A stretch of 64,000 nucleotides of DNA from Bradysia coprophila (lineage: Eukaryota; Arthropoda; Insecta; Diptera; Sciaridae), in NCBI RefSeq assembly GCF_014529535.1, contig NW_023503376.1:1674001-1738000 (forward strand), written 5' to 3'. Of this stretch, positions 48,861 to 59,852 are shown in pieces. Position 1 is the stretch's first letter. Each line of letters opens with the position of its first letter. The notes under the pieces are model-generated. The model was not told the DNA's origin, ran no database searches, and worked only from the letters and a program-made list of their open reading frames with translations. A program made the translations under genes and the position numbers.

Positions 48861-49652
48861 AAGTTTATTGATTAAACGGATAGAACCGATAGAATTTGTC
48901 GAGAGCTTACCGTCTATATAACGGCTCAGAGACAACGACTTAAAATTTGTCTAAAGAGCACAAAATTATAAGAATTGTTGGAAAACCCTAATAATTTAAA
49001 AAATCTTTGCTTTGTCATGGAGGCATGCATCCCCTCGTCCTCTATTCTCGGCGCCACTGTAACAGCTCATCTCACAAAACATTTTTACAGACAAAACGAG
49101 TCCAACAAGTCCCGTTGCATGATTTGTTTGCGTTTGCGTATAAACAGAACAGCTCTGTCAGGCAAAAGTTCCACTACAATCCTTTTCGTATAAAACTGAA
49201 AAATTGAATACCGTGCAAAAGGAACAACATTGAAGCGAATCCACTGTTTTTCACAGGTAGGAACCGGAGTTTCGTTCTTTGCAAATAAAAATGTGTTTTT
49301 GATTGAAAAGAGGTCAGGTGATGACGGTGACTTTTGTATAACAATAGTTTATGCAACCAATAGTATATTTCAACATACCCCAATACACACAAGATGTGTG
49401 TGCACGCGCGGGCGAAGCCCAAGCGAAAACACACATCGAGTGTGTATTGGGGTATTTTGAAAGATATTTTTCTGTAATAGTGAGAGTGTGTTGGTGCATT
49501 CCTTCCCAACCGTTACTTTCCCGCTCGACCGTTTACTTTCCCGCTCGACCGATTCATATGACACCTCACCAATACACTCTCACGTATACAGAAAAATAGG
49601 TTTACTTCTTCATTCAGTCACGTGAATTTTATCCGTTTCTAGACCGACGAAG
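48861..49652. other. Upstream flank of the FP-like gene with nested palindromes
   Basis: ATACCCCAATACACAC near 49375 pairs with GTGTGTATTGGGGTAT near 49440, and a second pair (TTTTTCTGTAATAGTGAGAG near 49467; its imperfect complement near 49575-49600) flanks it. A repeated 'actttcccgctcgaccg' occurs twice at 49515-49550. No separate gene. Confidence 0.5.
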
Positions 49653-50616
49653 ATGAGTTTCGAAAATGAAATAGCATCGATGGAAACGTCCATTGGAAAT
49701 TTGGTCACAGCTACTCTATCGAACATTCGCGAAAAATTGTTCGGCAGCAATGATTTCGTTTTGGCTGACACAGATGGAAACTTCGAAAAGTTTTTTTTAG
49801 AATCGGCCAAAAATAAGTGAGTGTTCGATGTCTACGTGACCCGTATCGATTTCAATTTTTTTTTTTCAATTTGATAGGATCGATTATGCATACAAAGCAT
49901 ATCTGATGCAAGCTAAATTCAAAAGCCTCATCACCACATCGAACAACAAAACCGCTGCCGAACCGCAAAAGGTGTTGGTATCACCAGCTAGTTTGGAAAA
50001 GGAAAAAGGCTCAACTGCATTGAACTCATCTTCTGACAAGCGGAAGTTTCCGCTAGTTCACTCGGACATACCAGCAACCGAAAAAAGCAGACAACTCCAG
50101 TTACAGAATGAACTCCAGACCACATTGGATATTGTTGGTCTACCACTGGGAAGCGGTGATCAGGAATCATTGGTAAAATTGGTCAAGATTTTGTGCAATC
50201 ACCTGTCGGTGCCAATGAGTGCGGAAGATATCGAAAACGTTCAGACCGATGGTCGTGCGCTGACAGTAACATTTCACAAAGAGTATATGAAGGATCAAGT
50301 GCTCATGCAATATCAAGGGACAAATCTGAGATCTGATGAATTGCTAACACTTTTGCCGGGAGAAATTGCAGCACCGGTAAGAATTTACCAGAGTGTGACT
50401 GAGTTCTACAGACGACTAAGAATAAGTGCACAGTGTCACATTAACAGGAAACAGATTTGTTTCTACAATATTACTAATCGGGGACTCGCAATTAAGTTCA
50501 CTCGAGGCGGTGCACTTGTGTACGTTCAATCACAATATGAGCTACAATGGCAGATTTTGCGATACGAAACACTGGTTAATAAATCCAAAACCTCAAAAAT
50601 TAACTGCAGCCGTTAA
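49653..50616 (+). CDS. Two-exon protein with FP25K/ORF1-like C-terminal domain
   Basis: Exons 49653-49816 and 49878-50616 join in phase (GT at 49817, AG at 49876-49877) to 300 aa. The N-terminus is helical and acidic; residues about 75-110 are Lys/Ser-rich and probably disordered. Residues about 118-160 form a predicted helix (NELQTTLDIVGLPL, ESLVKLVKILCNHL), and the segment from 175 (ALTVTFHKEYMKDQVL) to 290 (VRIYQSVTEFYRRLRISAQ, ICFYNITNRGLAIKFTRGGA) resembles the C-terminal domain of FP25K-type proteins. That family includes insect cellular genes, a baculovirus structural protein and proteins related to retroelement ORF1. A clean intron and an uninterrupted frame suggest a working host gene, possibly of mobile-element origin. 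AATAAA stands at 50627. I cannot give a function, and the family assignment rests on pattern resemblance only. Confidence 0.65.
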
Positions 50617-51396
50617 TTTTGATGAATAAAATTCTTTTGCTAAAAGTTCTGTAGAACAGAATTTACACTCGTGACTAATTCTATTGTTTTCTACTTCATT
50701 AATGAATCAACGATTTATTTCCGGACATTTTTCGATAATTGTTTAAAGCTCAAATAAACTGACATTTATCATAGAAACCGCATTTTAATGTAATTTACAT
50801 GCTTACGCACGGTAAAGTGCACTTTAAATCACTTCTTGGGAAATGCACTTATCGTCCACAAACATGTAAAATGTGTTACGTCACTGCTAGTAAATGCTTG
50901 TTTAGGCACGTGTGATTACTCCACTCGCCTTCGGCTCTTTCAGCGAACCTCATACTTGCCTAAACAAATATTTACAAACAGTGACATAACATACTATTAA
51001 CGTCTGTGGTTCCACTGCAACCACTTCACTCAAAAATTGACAAAGTACCGGGAACGGGGCAGTTATTGTTGCAGCAGGTATCTAGCATAACCCATTTTAC
51101 ATATGAGGAGGCTATGCCCGATTGTCATTATTTCACTGGGCCGTATCGGCGGCTAACTCAAACTGCATTTCAATACAAAATTCATGAAATTGAGCATTGT
51201 ATCTAGTATCTAGTATGGCTTGATGAGAAATGGTATTTTTAAACTGTATATAAATGCAACATGTCGAAAGACATATTTGAGTTTATCACAGATCGAAGCA
51301 GGTGGTCAAACGTATGTACCTTGATAAATTCTACTACTTCATCCAAGCTGTGCATTAGGGTGGTTTTTTTGCAAAAATTGTAAAGCTTCGTGGATT
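50617..51396. other. Intergenic with an inverted repeat
   Basis: TGTTACGTCACTGCTAGTAA near 50873 pairs imperfectly with TTTACAAACAGTGACATAAC near 50970, and TGTTTAGGCA with TGCCTAAACA lies inside: a small foldback element. AATAAA at 50754 may serve the FP-like gene. No gene. Confidence 0.5.
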
Positions 51397-54300
51397 TCAT
51401 GGTAAAATAAATATTTTGGCACTAAAAAAACGTCGAAGCCGCGAGGATTTAATTTTTTGAATTTTTTTGAGCTTTGATGTAATCAAAGTAGGAACAACGG
51501 ATACTAGGTACGACAGAAAACCGAAGGGTGGACCAAATATAGACGAACAGTCACAGTTCTTCGAACAGAAACAATTATCCAACAAGGCACAATGCTTCGT
51601 TTTTGGATCTATGTCGAGTTTATATCCAGTTCGTTTTACGCGACGGCCGAAATTGTTAATGAAGACCTCGTTCGGATCGTATTTATTCATGATGGCTGGT
51701 AATAAATAATTGCTGGCTCATACATTCCTTTGTAGATCGTCAGGTCACACATACCCACAAACTTTCGTCTAGCAGTTTCATCCAGTTTTAAGTCCAGCAT
51801 GTCCCTACCGTGATATATCATGCCACTTTTACCCCAGTGCGATCTGCCATTAAATTCTTTCGTCTGAAATATATGACATCAAATAAATAGCAGGATCTGA
51901 ACACCGATCACGTAATCTGGTCTGGTGATCATTAAAATACCAAAGTTTGTAGAATGGTTTGATAGCCGGCCAGACTACCAGATGCACGTTCATAGATGTC
52001 GTCTCTGTTCCATAAATAAAATTCGAAATGCACTGATACCCTACCATATGAAGTGGCCATTAAGATATCGGATCGGTCGGAGAATCTCATCAAGATACCT
52101 TGTAATGGAAATACAGTGGGAGTTTTCTCCACAATCGCTTTGACAGCCCTCACAAAATCTCCCAATCGACACAACTCAAGACTAAATCTTCAAGACAAAT
52201 AAAATTAAAAAAATTAAACGAAAACTACGAATATTCCGAGATTTACTCGTTGTCCAGGATCGTAATACTGTTTGAACCATGAGACCACACACAGGCCTTT
52301 CCAAGAATTTTTTGAGGATCATCGTGACATATAGGAGCAAACATTTCGTCATAATATCCCACAGATGGGTTTTTAAAGCGCCCTTCTTGAGTTGCATAAA
52401 TTGGTACCCAGTCAGGTAAAGGTAACAATAAAACCAATTCCATAACGTATTCGAATAGGTGCAGTAGGTTATAGCCTGAAAGTGTGCAGCATTTTGCCAT
52501 TTAAGTGAACATTCTAATCTGATTTCATACCCAGTGTGTTAGCTGTGGAACATTTGCTCTCGGTAAGTGTAAACGCGATTTCTTTAGCTACAGAAGTTAT
52601 TAGAGCAAAATTGTTATACGTGGACGGCACATGATCATTCGTATAATCAGTTCCTTTAGTTGATTTATCCACAATTGTCCAATTAGCTACGACAACTTCT
52701 TTGAATGCCGGAAACCAGTAAAGCGATATTTGATCTGTATTCTTTGCCATGTGTTCTGCGTTACCGTTTGTTAGTATATCATCGGGGACAACGTAATTGT
52801 GAGCGAGTGTTTTATACAGTTCTACCGTATTCAGTGTTACTTCTACTACAATTCCTAATATTACAAGCAGGGAGACGACGGTCATTCGAAGCTTTAAAAA
52901 AGTGTCAGTGCGTATACGTACCTAGAAGACCCAGATGGATTTTGAACGCTTTCAAGTCCTCTGGATCAGTAATCTCTTTTATCTCACCTTTCCCGTCGAC
53001 AATTTTCAATTTAGCGATCTGAGAAGAAATAGAAGCGTGATACCTTATTGAAGAACCATGTGCACCAGTCCCAATTGCTCCACCAATTGTTATATTGCCG
53101 AACGCAGGTGTAGTTCTAAATGCACGATCGTGTAAACGCAAAAATGTAGTTGCTTCTCGCATATTCAAACCAGCGCCAAACGTTGCCGTCTGATCGCCGT
53201 TCATTTTCATGGATCGAATTCCGGTCATATCAACAGGTATCCCTTCCGTGCAGATGATGTCCGTTTGGGAATGTCTAACACCAAATGCTTTTACTGTTAG
53301 CTTTTTCCTGATTGCTTCCTTCACAATTTTAACAACGTCGTTAGTGCACTTCGGATATCTTATGTATTCACACGGTTTGCATAATGGATATCGGCGATAA
53401 GACGAGTACTCTTTCGTAGCACTATTGAAAATGAGCAGATTTGAGAAAATCTGTTGCGCCAGAGAGAGGTAAAACGAGCCATCAGAACAGTCGGAGCGTT
53501 TGCTGCGACTGAGCCCCGTACAAACCCGTATATCTATTGCGTACGTGACCCTAGTGCGTCTGTCACCCTACTTTGACCGTAAGCCTATTGCGCCGGTTAA
53601 TGTAGTTAAAGTAAAATTATTATGTAATGTGTACATCCTACAAATTGCGCATAGCGCAATTACGAAGCATCGGACGACGTTCCTTTCAAATGAAACAAAA
53701 ATTTCAAATCGCCCTAAAATTTTATTTTTTTGAAGGGTCTAGTATCGGCCTCAGTCCGAGGACCCAAATTTTTTTCAACTACATTCTATTCGGCCTTTGA
53801 TTACCTCCCAAATGAAACAAAAATTACGAAAAACGGATGAAATTTGCTCGAGTTATACGTAAAATACACATAGGGCCCTAGTAGTGGCCTTAGTCCAAGG
53901 ACCCAAATTTATTTTTTTTTCAACAACATTCTATTCGGCCTTTGATTACCTTCCAAATGAAACAAAAATTACGAAAAACGGATGAAATTTGCTCGAGTTA
54001 TATGTAAAATACACATAGGGCCCTAGTAGCGGCCTTAGGCCAAGGACCCAAATTTAATTTTTTTTTCAACTACATTCTATTCGGCCTTTGATTACCTCCC
54101 AAATGAAACAAAAATTACGAAAAACGGATGAAATTTGCTCGAGTTATATGTAAAATACACATAGGGCCCTAGTAGTGGCCTTAGTCCAAGGACCCAAATT
54201 CATTTTTTTTTCAACAACATTCTATTCGGCCTTTGATTACCTTCCAAATGAAACAAAAATTACGAAAAATATTGAAATTTGCTCGAGTTATATGTAAAAT

Positions 54301-55584
54301 ACACATAGGGCCCTAGTATCGGCCTCAGTCCGAGGACCCAAATTTAATTTTTTTTCAACAACATTCTATTCGGCATTCGATTACCTTCCAAATGAAACAA
54401 AAATTACGAAAAACGAATGAAATTTGCTCGAGTTATACGTAAAATACACATAGGGCCCTAGTAGTGGCCTTAGTCCAAGGACCCAAATTTAATTTTTTTT
54501 TCAACAACATTCTATTCGGCCTTTGATTACCTTCCAAATGAAACAAAAATTACGAAAAATATTGAAATTTGCTCGAGTTATATGTAAAATACACATAGGG
54601 CCCTAGTATCGGCCTCAGTCCGAGGACCCAAATTTAAAATTTTTTTCAACTACATTCTATTCGGCCTTTGATTACCTCCCAAATGAAACAAAAATTACGA
54701 AAAACGGATGAAATTTGCTCGAGTTATATGTAAAATACACATAGGGCCCTAGTAGTGGCCTTAGTCCAAGGACCCAAATTCATTTTTTTTTCAACAACAT
54801 TCTATTCGGCCTTTGATTACCTTCCAAATGAAACAAAAATTACGAAAAACGGATGAAATTTGCTCGAGTTATATGTAAAATACACATAGGGCCCTAGTAG
54901 CGGCCTTAGGCCAAGGACCCAAATTTAATTTTTTTTCAACAACATTCTATTCGGCATTCGATTACCTTCCAAATGAAACAAAAATTACGAAAAACGAATG
55001 AAATTTACTCGAGTTCTATGTAAAATACACATAGGGCCCTAGTAGCATTTCACTTCTAAGGCCCTAACTCACGGTCCACTCACCCGGTTAAAAAAAAAAC
55101 TTTTTTTTCCTGGATTGGTATTGACAATACCTATCATTTGCGGTGTCATTTACATTTCCATCGTTTATTTTGCCATAAATATCACCAAAAGACCTTAAAT
55201 CACTTAGGTGGCCCTAACTCACGAAGGGCCGACCCGAATATGCCCATCTTCGAACTTAGCCTCACTATTTCGACTATCTTTCAGGGAAAAAATTTTTGAA
55301 ATCGGATTTGATTTACTCAAGATATCAGACGGACAGACGGACAGACAAAATTTTTATTGCAGATTCGTCATCTATGAACATAGGCAAAAACTTTGCCCTT
55401 ACCGTCTGCTTCGAATTCCATCAATTACACACGGCATCGTAATCCTATAAGCCCCTTTGTACTTCGTACGGGGCTAAAAATAGAATTTAGCAAGAGGAAA
55501 CGTTACAACTCACCTGGAAATAGGCCACAATAATGTAAAATTTATTACACAAAAAATGTACTGAAGACAAAGTTTCAAATTCAT
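51397..55584 (-). CDS. Secreted L-gulonolactone oxidase-like FAD oxidoreductase
   Basis: Seven minus-strand exons join in phase to 590 aa: 55584-55514, 53421-52922, 52854-52531, 52475-52247, 52181-51941, 51863-51755 and 51695-51397. Residues 1-23 are a signal peptide. An FAD-binding PCMH-type domain follows, with AFGVRHSQTD (His74 a candidate for flavin attachment), TFGAGLNMREATTFL, the FAD loop GGAIGTGAHGSS (137-148) and HLGLLGIVVEVTL. The C-terminal sugar-lactone oxidase half has the substrate motif GRSHWGKSG (461-469) and DPNEVFINNFGRR. The family oxidises aldonolactones to ascorbate or its analogues. The tail has an unusual Cys-rich segment (HCALLDNCFCSKNCDC) and a hydrophobic stretch. 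Total length matches the plant-type family rather than the ~440-aa animal enzyme. Insects are generally thought to lack gulonolactone oxidase, so lateral origin or a retained ancient lineage are both possible. Intron 1 (2.1 kb) holds a repeat element. Confidence 0.88.
53473..55477 (+). repeat. AGCCCCGTAC-ended repeat element, copy 3, in intron 1 of the oxidase gene
   Basis: Same ends as copy 2 (AACGAGCCATCAGAACAGTC and ACTTCGTACGGGGCTA) and the same CGGACAGACGGACAGAC tract. The internal array (about 53740-55040) has about nine units of roughly 145 bp with 'ctagtagtggccttagtccaaggaccc' and 'attctattcggcctttgattacc'. It fills nearly all of intron 1 and leaves only about 50 bp next to the acceptor at 53422. 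Confidence 0.85.
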
Positions 55585-55774
55585 TTTGAACGTACCTAGG
55601 TCGAGAATAGAATGATCCGAACGAACTGAAAACATTTGCTCTTATAATCCAAAAAAAATACGTTGCACCTGTGCCAATATTAATTTTTAGGAAGATAGAA
55701 ACACCTTTAATCGATTTCTCTGTTCAAAGCAAGAATTTTATTAAGAAAAACAAACTTAAATATATTTAGCGAAT
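55585..55774. promoter_or_regulatory. Upstream flank of the oxidase gene
   Basis: The region immediately 5' of the oxidase start codon on the minus strand. No clear TATA box or other core element is visible, so only position supports it as promoter. Confidence 0.25.
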
Positions 55775-56034
55775 CATACATTTTAATCAGTCAAATCGTG
55801 AATCTCGTCCAGTTAACATATCCGCTAAATTTTCATCCTCAACTATTGATAGTTAAATACTAAGAATAATTACTATCAATAGTTGATAGGGAGAATGGTT
55901 TAACTGTGATGCGGGCAAACCACTCGATGTAACTCTTTTTTTCGCATGCAATTCTTTACTACTCTTTATGTAGTTTGCCCTTCGTGGTGATGTTAACTGG
56001 ACGAGCGTCACGGTTTGACTGATTAAAATGTATG
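55775..56034. repeat. Foldback/MITE with ~45-bp arms and nested palindrome
   Basis: CATACATTTTAATCAGTCAA at 55775 is the complement of the end at 56034, and pairing runs on through 'tcgtccagttaacat'. Inside, CAACTATTGATAGT and ACTATCAATAGTTG (55841-55885) form a second palindrome. Confidence 0.8.
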
Positions 56035-56351
56035 ACCTACTAGCCAACTGGCAACTACTCAACTGATGTTGAGGAACGTATTGTTAGGAAAATGGTTGAA
56101 AAATGTACTGAAAGAATTTAAACGAAGGAAAACCGAATCATCTGCCACTTGTGACGCAAATTTCTTGTTGTAAAATTTTCTTTCACAAATTTTTTGAGTC
56201 TATTTTTTGTTGATAAAACTTTTGCGTACGACGCACAATGCGTCACCCTCGGCGATATCAGTTATTTTGTAAATAAGATAAAGACATTTACCATTTAAGG
56301 GTTTTTTGACTGATCTCACCACTTTTGTAAGTATGTCATTTCGACAACATC
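56035..56351. repeat. Half copy of the GCGTCAC foldback family
   Basis: The block 'aatcatctgccacttgtgacgcaaat' at 56136 and 'gttgataaaactttgcg' match the right arm of 5729-6262, followed by 'ggcgatatcagttattttgtaa'. Only one arm is present. Confidence 0.65.
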
Positions 56352-56970
56352 AAAAAACCTTATGGAAATTAAAAAATGCTAGAGAAATCAGCCTGAATCC
56401 CAAAATCTAGAAACCAATCTTGGTACACCTCACTTATACTGAAAATAACCCAAATCCATCAAAAAATCCGATGGAAGTTAGGAAGTGCCAGAGGAATCAT
56501 CTGTCATCCCAAAATTTAGGAACCAACCTTGGAACATCTTACTCATGTCGAAAATAACCCAAATCCATCCAAAAATCCAATGGAAGTTAGGAAGTGCCAG
56601 AGGAATCATCTGTCATCCCAAAATTTAGGAACCAACCTTGGAACATCTCACTCATGTCGAAAATAACCCAAATCCATCAAAAAATCCGATGGAAGTTAGG
56701 AAGTGCCAGAGGAATCATCGGTCATCCCAAAATTTAGGAACCCATCTTGGAACATCTCACTCATGTCGAAAATAATACAAATCCATCCAAAAATCCACTG
56801 GAAGTTAGGAAGTGCCAGAGGAATCATCTGTCATCCCAAAATTTAGGAACCAACCTTGGAACATCTCACTCATGTCGAAAATAACCCAAATCCATCAAAA
56901 AATCCGATGGAAGTTAGGAAGTGCCAGAGGAATCATCTGTCATCCCAAAATTTAGGAACCGACCTAGTGG
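56352..56970. repeat. 109-bp tandem repeat, six copies
   Basis: The phrase TGGAAGTTAGGAAGTGCCAG recurs at 56472, 56581, 56690, 56799 and 56908, with a more diverged first copy at 56362, a constant period of 109 bp. Inner copies differ by only a few bases, for example CATCAAAAAATCCGA against CATCCAAAAATCCAA. Non-coding. Confidence 0.92.
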
Positions 56971-59054
56971 AAGTTAATACTTAATGATCCCAACAGTTCC
57001 CAACCAGAAATACATCCCAAAACAACACACACCATTCACCACATTACGATCAATATCATGCACCAAAATATACAACACACACACACATACAAATTGGCTT
57101 TTTTATGGCATTTGTATGGACAATTTGGGGAGCTCCAGTTCCCAAGATATGAGTTTTTTCCAACTTTTGAAAATTCCATTCTTATTTTTGGGCCATTATT
57201 AGCCTACAACCAAAATTACAGGAAAATCTATAGAAACGTTTAGAAGTTGCTGGATCCACTTTTCCATAGGAACTAACTAACTAACTAACGTAGGCGATTT
57301 CAGTTATCTGAAAAAACGAAATTTTGCTTATTTTCATACAAACATCAATATTTCGAAGTTCAATATCTCGGCCAATTTTGAAGATTCCACTTATCCTAGT
57401 TTGGAGTTAAGGGGGAGAAGTCAAAAAATTGCTGTAAATATGCTCCGCCGTCCTCAAAATTTTTTTGTTAAAACATTTTTGGTAGTGGACTTGCGTCAAG
57501 CCCGCTTACTAACGTGAGGGCATGATTCAATATTGCATGATAGTTTTTCGGGCCAGCCTTGAACAGACTTCCTAAAATTGATCAATTTCAGGGTTGATTC
57601 TAATACAGGGTTTTATTACTCGAATTAGAATTGACGTTTTTCACGTTCTATATCGGGGACATTTCAACATTTTCCCCATAAAATTTGACCTTAATTTACT
57701 AGTAGGGATTGGTTTTATCATTTGTGGGCGTACTTGACCGATTTAAAAAAAGCGATGACTTTAAAAGTTTCCTCCGAATGAGCTTTCAAAACTCTTTAAC
57801 TTGGTATAGAATCGAATGATCTCATTTCGGCATACTTTCTGGATCCATCAATGGAAACCATATGCTCCTATTGGAACCCTTATTAGAACCAGTCATACAC
57901 CACACAACAATTATTATCACAGGCCATGCTCACGAGCATGCCAAAAACACCGAATTCTATTGTCAGAAATTGAATGAAATCAACATAAAAATAAATTGAC
58001 TGGAAGAACCCCCCCAAAACAATTAAAAATTAAATGGCTTTAACACGTATACAACAACAACAAAAAAAACACCAAATTATACATGTAATGCCATGATGCC
58101 GAATAAAATGCATTGCGGTGAATCATTTTCCACTTTTCACGACTCTGTTATTATTTATCCTATCTCTGAAAAATATCATCACATCGGCCCATATTGCGTT
58201 TTATATAAATTCGACGAGTAGATTGGGCTCATGAATAAAATATTATTTTTTTTGGAAAGCGAAACTATTGTATAAATTATGAAACATTGTTACGCAGTAG
58301 GGAGATGTGGTGTAGTTAACTATTACACAAAAACAAAAGCCTGTGTATGATGTTGCATTTAATTGCATTTAAATTGATGATTGTTTACCAATGATGTTCG
58401 ACGAAGATGACTATGTACGCCAGAAGTGTGTGAGGGATTCGCTAGTTTTATGTTTTACGTGTCATCTCATTACAGTATCATCGCGTTGCGGATAGAATTA
58501 GTAAAACTTTTATCAAAGCACTAGATCATTGCTGGTTACATGGAAATTGTAAAAGCATAACATGTGGCATGAATGCATTTCATAGCTAGACAGATTCGTT
58601 CAGCATTCGAATGTCTCCATCTACCTACTAACAAAAAGGTACTGAAAGGAGTGCTTTGTTTTTATTTCACTAAACCATTGCACTGCTCGACTTCACAAGA
58701 GACATTTTGTAAAAGGAAAATGTCACTTAGTGAATCAGTTGTGAACCACACCGATGCGTTACGTCATTAAATCTATTACTTCATTTGTTCTAAGCACACT
58801 CATGTTAATGGATGATAATGAATTGACTGATAAAAAACCAAATCAATTTAACATTCTCTACAACTTCAGTCATTGCAACAATTTGCAATAGTGAGTAAGT
58901 TTACGTTTTTAGAGGACATAGAAAAGTAGATAAGATATCGCAAATTGTTGGTACAAATTGTAGGAAATGTTGTCGTCATTTTAACTCTGGATTGTTTAAA
59001 AAAGATCTAAAAGCAAGAAATTTATAAAATCTAAACAGTCAAAAATACGCTTTT
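56971..59054. other. Intergenic; no gene
   Basis: Contains a member of the dispersed family that ends 'gacttgcgtcaagcccgcttactaacgtgagggcatgatt' (about 57340-57525). The rest is AT-rich without a supportable gene. Confidence 0.45.
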
Positions 59055-59852
59055 AAGGCCAGGTTATGGTCCGATATATCGCACAAATGTCAGGACGCAT
59101 AGCCTGGCCTTAAGGCCAGGTTATGGTCCGATATATCGCACAAATGTCAGGACGCATAGCCTGGCCTTAAGGCCAGGTTATGGTCCGATATATCGCACAA
59201 ATGTCAGGACGCATAGCCTGGCCTTAAGGCCAGGTTATGGTCCGATATATCGCACAAATGTCAGGACGCATAGCCTGGCCTTAAGGCCAGGTTATGGTCC
59301 GATATATCGCACAAATGTCAGGACGCATAGCCTGGCCTTAAGGCCAGGTTATGGTCCGATATATCGCACAAATGTCAGGACGCATAGCCTGGCCTTAAGG
59401 CCAGGTTATGGTCCGATATATCGCACAAATGTCAGGACGCATAGCCTGGCCTTAAGGCCAGGTTATGGTCCGATATATCGCACAAATGTCAGGACGCATA
59501 GCCTGGCCTTAAGGCCAGGTTATGGTCCGATATATCGCACAAATGTCAGGACGCATAGCCTGGCCTTAAGGCCAGGTTATGGTCCGATATATCGCACAAA
59601 TGTCAGGACGCATAGCCTGGCCTTAAGGCCAGGTTATGGTCCGATATATCGCACAAATGTCAGGACGCATAGCCTGGCCTTAAGGCCAGGTTATGGTCCG
59701 ATATATCGCACAAATGTCAGGACGCATAGCCTGGCCTTAAGGCCAGGTTATGGTCCGATATATCGCACAAATGTCAGGACGCATAGCCTGGCCTTAAGGC
59801 CAGGTTATGGTCCGATATATCGCACAAATGTCAGGACGCATAGCCTGGCCTT
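59055..59852. repeat. 57-bp palindromic tandem repeat, 14 identical copies
   Basis: Fourteen head-to-tail units of 57 bp fill exactly 798 bp, with no difference between units that I can see. Each unit starts AAGGCCAGGTTATGGTCC and ends GGACGCATAGCCTGGCCTT, so it can fold into a hairpin with a stem of about 18 bp. The junction between units, CCTGGCCTTAAGGCCAGG, is itself a perfect palindrome. Perfect identity means very recent expansion or strong homogenisation. Confidence 0.95.

Noticed and set aside
52861..52885. Independent start codon for a second protein at 52885
   Set aside because: The ATG lies inside intron 2 of the oxidase; splicing 52922 to 52854 keeps the conserved HLGLLGIVVEVTL motif in frame.
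59055..59852. CRISPR array
   Set aside because: The 57-bp units abut with no unique spacers, all copies are identical, and the surrounding genes are eukaryotic.
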